DNA of 64,000 nucleotides from Manis javanica (lineage: Eukaryota; Chordata; Mammalia; Pholidota; Manidae). The stretch spans positions 63,433,613 to 63,497,612 of the forward strand of contig NC_133172.1 in the NCBI RefSeq assembly GCF_040802235.1, in the 5' to 3' direction. Made by a program: the position numbers and the translations under genes. The notes under the pieces were generated by a model. That model was not told the DNA's origin and ran no database searches. It saw only the letters and a list, made by a program, of their open reading frames with translations. Positions 43,141 through 54,805 of this stretch are shown piece by piece (position 1 is the first letter of the stretch; every line of letters begins with the position of its first letter).

Positions 43141-45177
43141 AGAGCTCTAATCTGTAATCCCCAAAGCAGTGTGGGAGGGCCCTGCCTGGGGCTGTCGGGG
43201 CACTCACCCCTGAGCCCCCCTGCCCACTTCCCTTCCCCACTTAACATCCAGGAGAAGCAGGCCTCACAGACAGGCTAGCTGCACTAGGACTGAGCCCAGG
43301 GTTCGGTCCAGGCCTGTCGCCCACGCAGGCCCATCTGTGCCTCTGTCGGGTGGCAGTCAGTGTGACCTCAACCTGCCAGGCCGGGTCATGAGAAAACAGA
43401 TGCAGGAGTGTCTGCAGTGAGTGGGGTGGGCCTGGGTTTAGGCCCCCAGGGGGTCTGGGAGCCTCCTCTGCAGCCAGGCCTGGTGTCAGGTCCCCTCGCC
43501 AGGGAGCCTGCCACGGCCTTCTCCACCCTGAGCAGCCCCCTGGCCAGCAGAGCAGGAGCACCCGGCCCAGGGTTGCCTGCCCACCCCCTTGTGCCCAGCA
43601 CAGGGTAGGCATGGACAAGTGAGTCTCCATCCAGCCTCCCGTCTGCTGCTGGGAGGCGTGGGGCCACGTGCCATCTGCCGCCGTGCGGAGGGCTGCCCAT
43701 CGCAGGTGCCACGCTCAACCAGGGGCAAGGAGGAAAAGGCCCCCAAAGGCTCCCCACCAGCTTTGAGGGTGTCAAGTGGCCGTGAGGGCAGCCTGGGCCC
43801 AAGAAAGAAAGGGGTGCCTAGGGGCGCATTTGTTGTTAAGGGCTAGGGAGCAGGGTCCCCTTCACCCATAAGTGTCGTGCGGCCTGGAATTCTTTCCTGG
43901 TGACCATTGCTTACAAAATGAAGTCCAATTGGCCAAATGTCTGGTGTCACATCTTCTGTCCCCAGCTCCATCCTGGGCCTTGGAGGCAGATGGGGAGGCC
44001 AGCTGTGTCCCTGTAGCACTGTGTGTGGGTCAGAGGGGGACAGCTGGGTGGCCAGGGCCAGGTCAGCACTATCAGGAGAGCCCCTAGCCTCCCTCTCCCC
44101 CCAAGCTGAGGCCTAAGGACAAGTCAGAGTGGTGAGGGTGTTCAGGCAAGGAGTTGGCATGTGCAAAGGTCCTGAGGCTTGGGTGGCATGGGCATGGCTA
44201 GAGCATTAGCAGCCAGAGTGGGGCTGGCGAGATGCCATGGGGCACAGACAGGGCAGGGTCACTCCCAAATCATGGATAATGGGGAGATGACTCTGATTTC
44301 TTGGCTGTCAGATGGAGGACAGAAGGGCTTTAAGTGGGGTGTTCGGTCAGCTGCTGTGTGGAGAATGAGTCGAGAGAGCCCCCCTGGAGAGCACAAGGAA
44401 GGTGGCTGCTGTGAGAGGCCAGAGGTCACGGTCCGCCATTCCTGCTTGGGGACTGGGGTCCCCGGGGGCCTGCTGGGGGCTGGGGACCCTCATCCCTGGA
44501 ATGTGAGCAAGGGCCTCAGGCCGGCTCTGGGCCACGTTCACGGCCTGGAGTCTCTGTGCAGGCTTCAAGGCTTGTGACTGGGCAGCGGCAGCCGAGGCAG
44601 GGCAGCCTGTCCCTATGGACAGCCTGGGAGGTGGGCCCTCCGCCGCGTCCCCTCCGCCAGCTCGGCATGCGTGGGTGGGAAAAATCATCTCAGCTATTTT
44701 GTGTTATCACCGGGCCTGGCACTGCAGCCCCAGAGGCCTATTTGTCTTAGATTAACGGAATGGGGAGGGGGAGGGGAGGGGGGTAATGGCAGATGGCAGG
44801 GGTCGGTCCGGGGTCGGCTCCAGAGATCAGACCCAGCCGCCAGGTCAGGAGCAACCTTTTCTGTCCCAGCTGTGCCCAGAGGGACATGTTCCCTGGGACC
44901 CCCCAGCAGGCCCTACTCCCGCCCTGACCCCACCTCACAGACGAGCAGACCAAGACCCGGGGAGTGGAGGGAAACCCCACAGAAGGCTGTGGCCCCACAG
45001 TCCCCATGCTTCCTTCCCAGGTTTGCCGAGTGCCTGCTGCAGGCCAGGTACATGGCAAGGGCTGGCAGAAACGAGGGACAGTCCCGCCCTCTTGGGTGTA
45101 TGTCATGGGGGTGACATGGCCATAGAGACAAAGAAGTGTGGGGTCTGCAGCCCAGGAGTGGACGAGAGAAGGAAGTT

Positions 45178-45235
45178 GTTTATTCACTCAACAAACACTC
45201 ATATATTAAGCACCTGCTTGGTGCCGGCAGAGTCC
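45178..45235 (-). mobile_element. L2 3' terminus, antisense
   Basis: GTTTATTCACTCAACAAACA, CTCATATATTAAGCACCTGC and TTGGTGCCGGC are the reverse complement of the L2 3' end. Confidence 0.75.
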
Positions 45236-46100
45236 AGGCAGCCAGAGTCAGAATGTCACGTGTCTGAGGAGGTGAGGCTCTAAAATAAAATAAAGATAAG
45301 GGAGTGATTCTAAATAGGGCAACCGAGCAGGACCCACATTTGAGCAAAGCCCGGAATAGTGAGGGGAACTGGCTACTGCCTGGGGGTGGCACACTGGGCA
45401 GAGGGCACAGCAAAGCCCTGAGGCTGGACTGTGCCTGCTGGTCTGGGCTGGGAGCAGAGCCGAGAGGCGAGGGACTGTTGGGCCGGGGGAGGGGGGGGAA
45501 GGGGGTGGCTTGCTGTAGGTGGTTTTCTTGAAACGGACTTCAGCTTGGCACAGTCTTTGGCCACACAGCCGAGGGTGACTGGCTGACAAATGACACCTCA
45601 GCTGCCGCCGCCCCCAGACCCTGAGGTCTTCCCAGGACACTCAGGCCAGGGTAGGGGCCTGGACCCCCTGCATCTTACCAGGCTCAGGACTGCCCACCTC
45701 TCTGAGCAAGGCCCTGCAGGCAGAGCCCCAGAACAGGAATGAGATGGGACTGTGAGCCATGGATGGCCTGGCCCGTATGGATGCCACCTGCAGTGTCCAG
45801 TGGCACCAGGCCGCACAGCACACGTCCCAGAAAGGCCCTGCACAGAGTTCCTCAACAGTAAGACTTTCCATCCTCTCTAACTCATGGGGAAACTGACACG
45901 GGGCAGGCCTGGCTACTGAGGCCTTCATCCTGGAGGTGTCGACCTCCAACACCCACATCGGCCCTGGCCACGTAGAAGCTGCCCCTTGGAAGCCTCCGCA
46001 GGTAGGGGCCCCTATCCCTACTGCACAAAGGGGCAGGGGCAGCTCTTCAGCAAGACCCATGGGAGCACATCCCCATTCCTTACTTGCACTTTCATCCGTC

Positions 46101-46144
46101 GTGCACCCACTGTGCACCAGCCCCTACTGTGCACCAGCCCCTGA
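46101..46144. repeat. 17-bp tandem duplication
   Basis: TGTGCACCAGCCCCTAC occurs at 46,111-46,127 and again, with one terminal change, at 46,128-46,144. A partial copy precedes it. Confidence 0.85.
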
Positions 46145-47584
46145 GGTACAACGTGAGCCACACTGACCAGCCGCCAGCCCTGGGAGGGGTGCTGCAGTAA
46201 AGGCGCAGCCACTACACAGGGAAAGCAGCCTGAGAGGCCGGGGCGTGCAGCGGGGCTGGGTGAGGGCCCCCACATCGGGGACTTACACAGAGGTCAGCGG
46301 GCAGGGGACCAGGCGCTGGACACCCCGGGTCAGCAGCCCCACAGGGCATGGCTGGCACAGAGACCCGGCGGAGGACCCTAGGAGCAGGCAGGGAGAGGAG
46401 GGCTGGGCAGGGATGTGAGGGCTGGTGGCAGTGATTGTAGGGGTCCCCACGTAGTCTCGGGAGGCCTGTGAATAGGCTGGAACTTGGCGGCAGACGCTGT
46501 GCTCCCATCTCAGACGCTTGAGCCCAGGCCCAGAGCCCTGCGTCTGCTGCAGCGCCACCACGGGGCAGCTGGGGGGCAGTGAGCCACCGCCTGCCTTCCA
46601 GGGAGTGGCCCCTTGCCCGCCCTCTCCTGACCCAGCCACGTGGCTCTCGCGGGCTCAGTGGGGGTGGTCACCGCACTGGCGGAGGGCCAGCAGGCAGCTG
46701 GGGCCCAGGTCCTCGGCTGTAGGCAGTGGGGGGGGCCAGGCCTGGCCGCTGCCCCCGCTACCCGCTGACCTCACCCGCCTTCCGGGAGTGGCTATCTGTG
46801 GCCAGGGCAGCCTGCCTTGGCTGAGGACGCTAATCAGGCCCAACTTCCTCCTCCGCCCTCCCCCCCAGCTTCCTGCCCGCCGGCCGGGCTGTGTGTTTGT
46901 GTGCCCGCCTTCACCCTGCCACCACCACCCACACATCAGTGGGGTGCAGGGCCCCCTTCCCCCATCAGGGGTTGCCCCTTCCAGAAGTTTCCCTCCTGTC
47001 CTCCTTCTGAGCCCAAACCTGGGCTCCCTGCAGCCTGGCTGTGTGGCCTGGGGTGTTTGTCTCCTACCCCGCGGGACGGCCACAGGCGCAGCCAGCACAC
47101 GGAAGGACGGTGCTGTCCATAGCCCTCTCCCTGTCCTGTTGCTCCTGGCCAGTGGGGCTCCCACAACTGGCACCAGGGCAGACGGGGCTTGGGCTGCTCC
47201 GGGATGGGGACAGGACATGCAGGCTGCCTGTAGGTGCCAGGAGGGCTGGGCACGGCCCCAGGCAGAGCAGGGCAGCAGGAGGGCAGTGTGTGCGGGTGGT
47301 GGCCCTCTCCAGGCACCCCGGGCATGGTGTGGGGCACATCAGGGACACCGTCAGCCATCCTTGCCCTGCGCCAACCACACAGAGGCAGCATTGCCCTTGT
47401 GCGGGGCACCACGTGTCACAGGGACCCCCCCCTAAGCCCAGGGAGCAGCTCCGTGATCACAACCACTTGACAGATGAGGAGACAGGCTCGGTGAGCTGCC
47501 AGGCTCAGACCCCGGGCCCAGCCCCACCATATTAACTCCTTGCTCTCTGGGAGCCCCGCCCCCTGCCACGCGGCGCTGGGCTCC

Positions 47585-47604
47585 TTATTTATTTATTTAT
47601 TATT
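47585..47604. repeat. (TTTA)n microsatellite
   Basis: Four and a half TTAT units are followed by TATTATTGC. It lies just upstream of CCGATAAG at 47,653-47,660. Confidence 0.85.
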
Positions 47605-48779
47605 GCTCTATCTCCTTGCTGCGTTTTTTCCATTAAGGTGGCGTGGATGCAACCGATAAGATCGGTCCCCAGAGATGGGACAAAGGGGCCGCCATCGGCT
47701 CGAGGGCTGGTCATATCCTGCCCAAGAGGGCCGAGCAGGCCTGACATGAGGTGCGATGCTATCGCTGGGCCTTATTGTGCCTTGTGGCGGGGAGGGGGCC
47801 CTTCCTGCTTTGGCCCCCTCCCTGTCCAGCCCAGGACAGACAGCCCCCTCCAGACGGACTTGTCTGTGTCCACCCTTCCTCAGCCTCCACCCACCGTGGG
47901 CACCGAGCGCCTCGGGCAGGTGGGCTGATGCAGCCATCCCTGTCTCCATGGGGCCCGGCCCAGTGAGCACACCCGCGCCGGCCACTCAGGCTGGCACCGC
48001 CCCTGCCCTGATCGGTGCTGCCTGCTCCTGGCTTGACTCAGCAGTTCAATTTTGAGGAATTTACCACAGAAAAACAATCAGCGTGGACAGGGCTGGGGTG
48101 GCAGGGATGGTCACGGAGGCCGTGTTGAAGACAGTAAGCTGTTTATTATTTTCTTTTTGCTGGTCTGCAAAATTTCTGCAAATGATTCTAAGAGAAGCAA
48201 TTCCACCTGGCTGTCCCCACCGCTCTGCCCCAGTGTACGTCTCCTCGTGAGCACATGGGTGGGTCTGACACTGACACACCAACACCAAAGCCCGGTACCA
48301 GCAGATCCAGGGTAACGTCGGGACAGCCCCATAACCCCCTGCCACCTTCCCCAGTCCCTGAGCCTTTCCTGGTTCCGCCAAAATGGACCTGGCCCCACTC
48401 CAGGGCCCAGGGCTGCCACAGCTCCACTCCTGAGGCCCAGGGCCCTTCCTGGGTCCCGGAGGCACATGCTGTCACCTCGTCAGATGAGACGGGGGGTTGT
48501 GGAGGTGGGAGCAGGCACCGGGCTGCCGAGACACAGACCAGCCACGGGCACTGACTGCACACGGGGCAGACTTGGAGATCTGGGGCCCAGCAGGGGCCCT
48601 GAGGGTTCCCGAGCAGGGCGCCGCAGGATGGAGCTGTGTCTGGGTGAGGAGCAGCCTGCGCCCGCTGCAGGCCAGGGGCAGGGCTCTCTCTCTGTCCTCC
48701 AAGCCTCCTTGCCCCTCTTCTCCAGGTCCCCACCTGTCACTGTTCCTCTGCCCGCCCCCTCAAGGGGCATGAAGGACAG

Positions 48780-48900
48780 AGCACTGGACGGGGGTCAGGA
48801 CCCGGGTTCACACTCACTCTGCCACCCCACAGTGTGGCCAGGTCTTCTCTGACCTTTGGTCTCCTTGCCTCTGAAGGGGGAGATAACCACCTCCTGTGGC
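48780..48900 (+). mobile_element. MIR SINE, sense
   Basis: CGGGGGTCAGGACCCGGGTT, CACACTCACTCTGCCACCC, GGCCAGGTCTTCTCTGACC and TTGGTCTCCTTGCCTCTGAA follow the sense MIR order. Confidence 0.7.
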
Positions 48901-49599
48901 ATGGGGCAATTTGAGAAATGAGCGGATCAGCCATGAAGGCAGGTGTCTGCTGGACCCACACAGCCCAGTGAGCACACACAGCTATTGTAGGAGGGCAGCT
49001 TTAGCAATTCCCAGGGCTCACCTCCTACTGGGTTGTGCCCCGGGAACCCTGGGGCGGGGGCCCCGGTGCCCTGGTTAGAGCCGTACCCTCCCTAGGCCTC
49101 AGCCTTCCTCCCTGCATCTCGACGCCTCCTCTGTGGGAGGGTCAGACCAGAGCTGCTCAGTGCCCATAAAGGCGGAGCGATTCTAAGCTTAGAGAGGGTC
49201 TGAGCACCAGCAGGTACTCGGGGACTGTCACTTTTTCTGGAAGGATCTTTGCCTGCCCTAGGCAGGTGGTGGCAGTAATGTGATATTCTTTGGTGGGCAC
49301 CCTGCAGGCTGGCATAGGAGGGACTCACCTGCGGCTGGGGACCTGCACCCTTGCGACCATCGGGCCTCTTCCCAGACCCTTGCCCGCCCTCACATCTGCC
49401 GTTCTTGCCCATGGACAGGAGAGATGGTCCTGAGAGGGCCAGGGAGCATCGCAGACCCCTCAGCCACAGCCCAGCCCGGTACAGGGAACAGGGTGGGCTG
49501 GCCGGTCCCAGCCGAGGGGCGGCGCATTGAGGCTGGGTGGGAAGGAAGGGCCCTCGGTGGTGTTAGCACCTGGAAAACAGGGGGCAGGGGCCAGGCTCT

Positions 49600-49665
49600 C
49601 AGGCCGATAAAAGCCAGATAAGCTGTTTGCACAGGAGGCATTTTCTTTACCTTATCACACATCCT
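49600..49665. promoter_or_regulatory. Candidate GATA element in intron 3
   Basis: CCGATAAAAGCC, then AGATAA at 49,616-49,621, then TTATCA at 49,652-49,657 lie within 60 bp. AGATAAG and the inverted CTTATC are separated by 28 bp containing GTTTGCACAGG and the AT-rich string CATTTTCTTTACC. No repeat signature is seen. Confidence 0.45.
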
Positions 49666-50445
49666 GCTTCCAGCCTGCCTGCCAGAACAAGGCAGGGCTG
49701 GGGAGGGCCCGGGACCCCCACCCCTATTCTCAGGCCTCAGGGTCTCCCAAGTCCAAAATACCAGGGCCCAGGAGCTGATGGGGTCTCTCCCCACTTCACA
49801 GGTGGGAAGACCGAGGCCCAGAAATCCAGGGGTTTAGCTTTTTGAGAAGACTGGAGACCACGAGCCCTCGGGCTTCACGGTGTCCTGGAAGCAGTGGGTC
49901 TCAGGCTCCGTGAGCAGAGGAGGCCCCACCCGGGGTGAGGAGCAGCGGAGGGCCTGTCAGAGATCTCCGCACAGGGCTGGGCCGAGCTGTGGGCCCAGCA
50001 CACAGGCCTCACCACCCACTCTGTGGCTCTGCCTGCCAGTTCAGCTGCTGGCAGCTGTGCCCGGAGCGGGCCGTGTCTGAGTAGCACGCAGAGCTGCGGC
50101 AGCCCCCACCAAGACCTCCTGAGACCTGTCTGAGCCTCCTGCAGGGTCTCAGAGGGGCACTGATAGGTCGGAGCCTGGCCCAGGTGGCAGCCAAAGCCTT
50201 GCCCCGTGCCGGCCCCGCAGACCCCACCTCCTTTAGGACCACCCCCCACCAGAACAGGCCCCTGAGCCATCCTGCAGGTCCCGGTGGGGGAGCCGGGCCC
50301 CACCCTGTGCTACAAGCTGTTCCCAGGCAGTCCCAGCTCCGCCATTAGTCGGGGCCAGGGTTCAACCCGATAAAGATGGGCTGTTGTCAGACGATCAATA
50401 ATCCCCAGCCACAGGGAGAGAAGTTCCCAGGAGCCAGCTGGCATT

Positions 50446-50457
50446 GGGGGGGGGGGG
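50446..50457. repeat. Poly-G run (12 G)
   Basis: Uninterrupted G homopolymer. Similar runs occur at about 1,691-1,700 and, as poly-C, at about 21,013-21,023. They may be assembly-sensitive. Confidence 0.9.
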
Positions 50458-52264
50458 CAGGGCCGGGGGCTTCAGCCACAGGTCCCTACTTGCCCGCTCC
50501 TCCGTGCTGGCCTGTGGACCATCCAGGGTGCACCCAGGCCCAGGGGCCAACCCGCTGTCACCCTCCCTGCCACCCCCAGTGGGGAGGCTCTGGGCCTTTG
50601 TGCATCTCCCAGGGGTCGGGAGAGGGCACCTCCTGCCAGGAGGCAATCACAGAAGCACACAAGGACACGGGCCTAGTGCCCCTCCCAGGCCCACAGGACC
50701 GGCTGCCCCCCTGCCTCCATCCTCCAGACAGGTGCTCTCTGAGAACTGCGGGCGGCCAGGGCCTGCAGGACACAGCCGTCGCTGGCCCTGGCCCGAGGGG
50801 CTGACATTCTAGCGGAGACTGGGTTAATGAAACACCTCCGCCCAAGGTGGGCGCCCAGGCACAGCAGACGTGGGGTGGGGCCGACAGCCCCAGTGGTCGC
50901 ATGGGGGACTCAGGCACAGTGAGGTCCCAGACAACACGTCCAGGGCACTATGGCAGCGCTATGCCTGCACCTCTGGCCGCATGGAGCCTGTCAAGGTGCT
51001 GCCCTGCCAGACCCCTCTGCCACCAGCTACACCCCCTCGTGGTGCGGCCACTGAGCAGAGCTGGGTGGGAGAGGGGAGCTGGAGCCCCACGCCCTGCCGG
51101 GTGGGCGGGCACAAGGCACTGCACCCACATCTGCTGGACAGAGACCCGTGGGCTCCAGGCAGACATGTCCCACCTTTCAGGAGAGCTGCAGAGGAGCCGG
51201 GCTCTGAGCTCTGGGACCTCTCCCCCGGCCAGCAGTGCACGGCCCAGAGGAAACTCCTCAGGAAGGGAGGTTCTGGGCTTGAAGCTCTTGGGAAACTTAA
51301 CCTCAAATGAGAAGGAAGCCCCCTGAGGGAGGATGCAGATTCTGTAGCCCCACCTGGGGGCCTGGGCACTCTGAGGAGGGGTGCCAGCAGCGTCTGGGCC
51401 CCCACAACCAGGCCTGAAGCCAGTGAGGGCCACTCTGGACACTCCCCCAGGCGGTGGAGGACCTGCTGAGGCCCCATGCGGGGGGCCAGGGGATCCCTAG
51501 GAGTTTCCTCTTCTCTGACTTCCTTATCAGTTACCTGGACACTGGTCTGGGTCTGTCACATCTCTGGCACTGGGCACTTAATAACATAAAACAACAGAAC
51601 AACTGGACAGAGGCTAGGCCCTGTGGCTGGACCCCAGAATGGGAGTCTTCTCGGGAGAGGCAGTCGCCATCCTGGGAGCAGCAGCTGGACCTGGGCATAT
51701 ATGGGCAGTGGGCCTGCAGGAACCAAAGCCTGGCTCTGCCACAGTGTCCGGCTTCCCCCGCGAGGCCAGTGATGCCAGACTATGTGGAATCTGACTGCGA
51801 AGGGCAGTAGCTGGTTCAGTTTCCACGCGCATCCTCACCTTCAAGTTCCCCTGCTCCTTCTGCTGCCTCCCCCAGATTCTGGCCCTCCTGCAGGGGTCTG
51901 GGCTCTCTGAGGGGCTCTGTGGGATGCCCGGGCCAGAGGCAGGATGGAAACCTCACCCCAGGCTCCCGAGAGCCACTAGTCCGCTGAGCCCTCCGTCAGC
52001 TTTGCTCCTTAGCAGGGGTGTGTGCATGGCTCCCTCACTCTTGCCTCACCCAGTGGGAGCCATACCCCCTTACTGCGCCACCCACCCAGCTGTCACATTA
52101 TTCCTTCCATCTCGGCCACGCCAACCGCTGTGGGGACTGTTTTCTGCCCCAGTCAGCTCAGTGGCTCCCACTTTGAAATGGGGACAGGACTGCACTTAGG
52201 GCCTGGAGAGTCCAACTGCTGGACACACCAGGCTGGCTGTGAGGACACGCTGCCTAGGCCGGGG

Positions 52265-52400
52265 TCATGCGTCTGATGCCAGAAGGACCTGGGCTTTACT
52301 CTCCCCTGCCACTTGCTGACCACGTAACCTCAGACAATCTCTTCACCTCTCTGAGCTTCGCTCTCCTCGACTGGCAGAGAGCAGGGGAAACAGACCCCAC
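52265..52400 (+). mobile_element. MIR SINE, sense
   Basis: GACCTGGGCTTTACTCTCCC, CTGCCACTTGCTGACCACGT, AACCTCAGACAATCTCTTCA and CCTCTCTGAGCTTCGCTCTC are sense MIR segments in order. Confidence 0.8.
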
Positions 52401-52547
52401 ATTCACTCCCAAACTTTTTTAGCTGCGTCCTCTCAGCACGTTGTCCCCACCGCCCACAGTTGGGACCCTGAGGCCTGAGATGTGGCAGGACCTGTCCTAA
52501 GGTGCCACGGCCACTGGCAACATCCAGGACTGGAATCGAGCCCTGCC

Positions 52548-52635
52548 CCTTTTTGTTCCCTGATGTGGCATTCAGGTATGGCTTGATCCAGAGGACTTGC
52601 TGGCTGGCTGGAGCCCCAGGGCTCTGGGTTTCCTG
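52548..52635 (+). repeat. Dispersed ancient repeat C, copy 1
   Basis: GATGTGGCATTCAGGTATGG, CTTGATCCAGAGGACTTGC and TGGCTGGCTGGAGCCCCAGG pair with 60,298-60,385 in the same orientation. I do not recognise the family with certainty. Confidence 0.55.
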
Positions 52636-53509
52636 TTCCTGGGACCACAGGTCACATGGGTATGTCTGCTTTCTCTGTGCTCTGGATCAGCTCAAAGGCA
52701 CCAAGCCTGCCAGCAGCCAGCTGGGAGGCCGGGGGAAGCCAGCCCAATGGGAGAAGCTGCACACAGCTTCCACAGCAGTGCAGACCTGGGGAGAGGCAGC
52801 ACCTGGACCTCGCTGGTTCCCCCAGGCACAGCCCCACAGCCTAACTCACGCTCCTGCGCAAGGGTCTTCCTCCTCAGCCCATCCCCAGTCTGGGCCTTGT
52901 TGCCCACACTGTACATGGGGAGGAAAGACGGGCGGAGTGGGTGGGGGATGGTCCCAGAAACTGACAGGAACTTGCCCCCCAACCCCCAGCCACTTCTCCC
53001 CAGGCCCAGATCTCCCCATTCCAGCCAGTTGAGGAGGGTCACACACGAGCAGGGCCATGACAGCCACAGAGCAAACCCTCCCCTCCAAGCCCAGAGGCTC
53101 CGTGACCACAGGGCAGAAGGGATGGTGACCAGCCATAGGCCTTGGGTGTCCAGACAGGCTCCCCAGCCCCCACCCTGGTTGGGCTCTGGACTCCCACCTC
53201 AAAATACCTGCCCAGGAGATGGCCTTCCATGCCTGCCCATGGTCCCTGCCTGGCGTATCCACGTGACCAGGGCAGCTCCCAAACCCCTAATGTGCCAGGG
53301 CCTGGGATACCTGCCGTGGACTCAGAGGTGAGGTCTGGGGGTCACATGGCGCCTCCCAGAGCTGCCCTAAAGCCCTGTCACCACTGAGGAAAGGCCCTGG
53401 TGTCATCTGCTTTAGGGGTGGGGAGCCCGAGGGGCTGGAAGCCTGGCCAAGGCAGTAGAAGGCCCGCTGCTCAGCGCCGACCCCCACAGCCCCCACAGGC
53501 CGTCCTTGA

Positions 53510-53630
53510 GGGCTCCTGCTGGGTGCCAGGCCCTGCTCTTCACACACCACAGTCTCTGTGTTACTTCAGCTCGCAATGAGCTGAGGCAGGGGCTCCGACC
53601 CGTATCTCACCCAAGAGGAAACCGAGTTCT
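53510..53630 (-). mobile_element. MIR fragment, antisense
   Basis: GCTGGGTGCCAGGCCCTGCT, GAGCTGAGGCAGGGGCTCCG, ATCTCACCCAAGAGGAAACC and GAGTTCTGGGAG follow the antisense MIR order loosely. Confidence 0.5.
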
Positions 53631-54094
53631 GGGAGTTTCCGGCTGGGAGGCAGTGGTGGCAGGATTCTTGGGGCCTGGAGGGGCTATACATCAGCCCCGT
53701 AGCAGTTGGGGTAATAGGAGTCAGCCCCCCCACCTCACCTCAAGGCAGCTCAGTCCCAGAAGGGCAGGACCGGGGGCAGTTGCTGAAGCTGAGAAAGGAC
53801 AGTTGGACCCTGGAGAGCGGTGGCCACGTGGGACAGGAGGAGGAGCCACCTGGCCTCCCTGTCCTTCTGGGCCTCGGCTACCACCCAGCTCACAGCTTTC
53901 CCAGGCAGGAGGGTGCAGTTGGAGGCCAGACTTGAGAGCCCGTGCTCTTGGGCAAGTCCACCCTCAGAGAGATCGGCAGAGCCCTGATGTTCCAGGCAGG
54001 GGGGTGTGGTGGGGGGCCGAGGGCGTGAGGGCTTGCCACTGTAGGAGGCACCAGGCCGGGGGACAGAGGGGCCACCTGCCCTGCTGACTGCCAC

Positions 54095-54185
54095 TGGCCC
54101 TGACCTGCTGTGTCACCTCGAGAGGGTCCCTTGCCCTCTCTGGGCCTGGTTCCCACCTTGGTGAGGCACATTTTGGAAGTGCATG
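54095..54185 (+). mobile_element. MIR fragment, sense
   Basis: CCTGACCTGCTGTGTCACCT, CGAGAGGGTCCCTTGCCCTC and TCTGGGCCTGGTTCCC match the MIR core TGTGTGACCTTGGGCAAGT and CTCTGTGCCTCAGTTTCC. Confidence 0.55.
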
Positions 54186-54734
54186 GTCTCAGCCACCCAG
54201 CCTCCTACCCTGCCCCACTCCGGGCCCTCGCCTGTGGAGACTTCTAGAACCCTGCCAGGGCAGGGCCTGCTCACCCCTGGGGTTTTCCTTCTCTCCCACC
54301 TTTTCTCCCCCTTTTCTGTGACTTTTATCAAAGACAAACAGCATGATCCCGGAGATAGGGCTGCCCTGACAAGCCGAGGCCAGCTGGTCCACGGGAGCCA
54401 CAGGGCGGGGCCGGGCGGAGCGATGGACTGATTAGATAGAAGGGTGCTGGCAGCGACCCCAGGGTGGGCGCCCACATGCTGACCCCGGGGCCCACCATCA
54501 GGGCGGGGCTTGTGGGGCGCCTGGACTTTGTGCTCTGGAGGCCACCGGCCATGAGCACAAACAGAGCCTGTCCCTGGGAGGAGGAGCCTGCCCCCAGCTC
54601 ACTGCCGCTCCTGCCAACCGCAGGGCTGGCCATCACTCAGGGAAGGAGCCCGGGGCCCTCGGGGCTCTGGTGAGCCGGGCCGGATGGCTGCAGCCTGGAT
54701 CTTCCATCAGAAAGGGGCTGGGCTGGGCTGGGGG

Positions 54735-54805
54735 ACAGCAGCCCCTGCTGTGTGACCTTGAGCAAGTTGCTCAGCTCTCTGAGCCACTGCTGTGGGATAG
54801 GGAGG
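54735..54805 (+). mobile_element. MIR fragment, sense
   Basis: TGCTGTGTGACCTTGAGCAA, GTTGCTCAGCTCTCTGAGCC matches the MIR core closely. Confidence 0.7.

Noticed and set aside
46518..47435. 305-codon open frame in intron 3
   Set aside because: No conserved protein features. Both strands are open over much of this GC-rich stretch.
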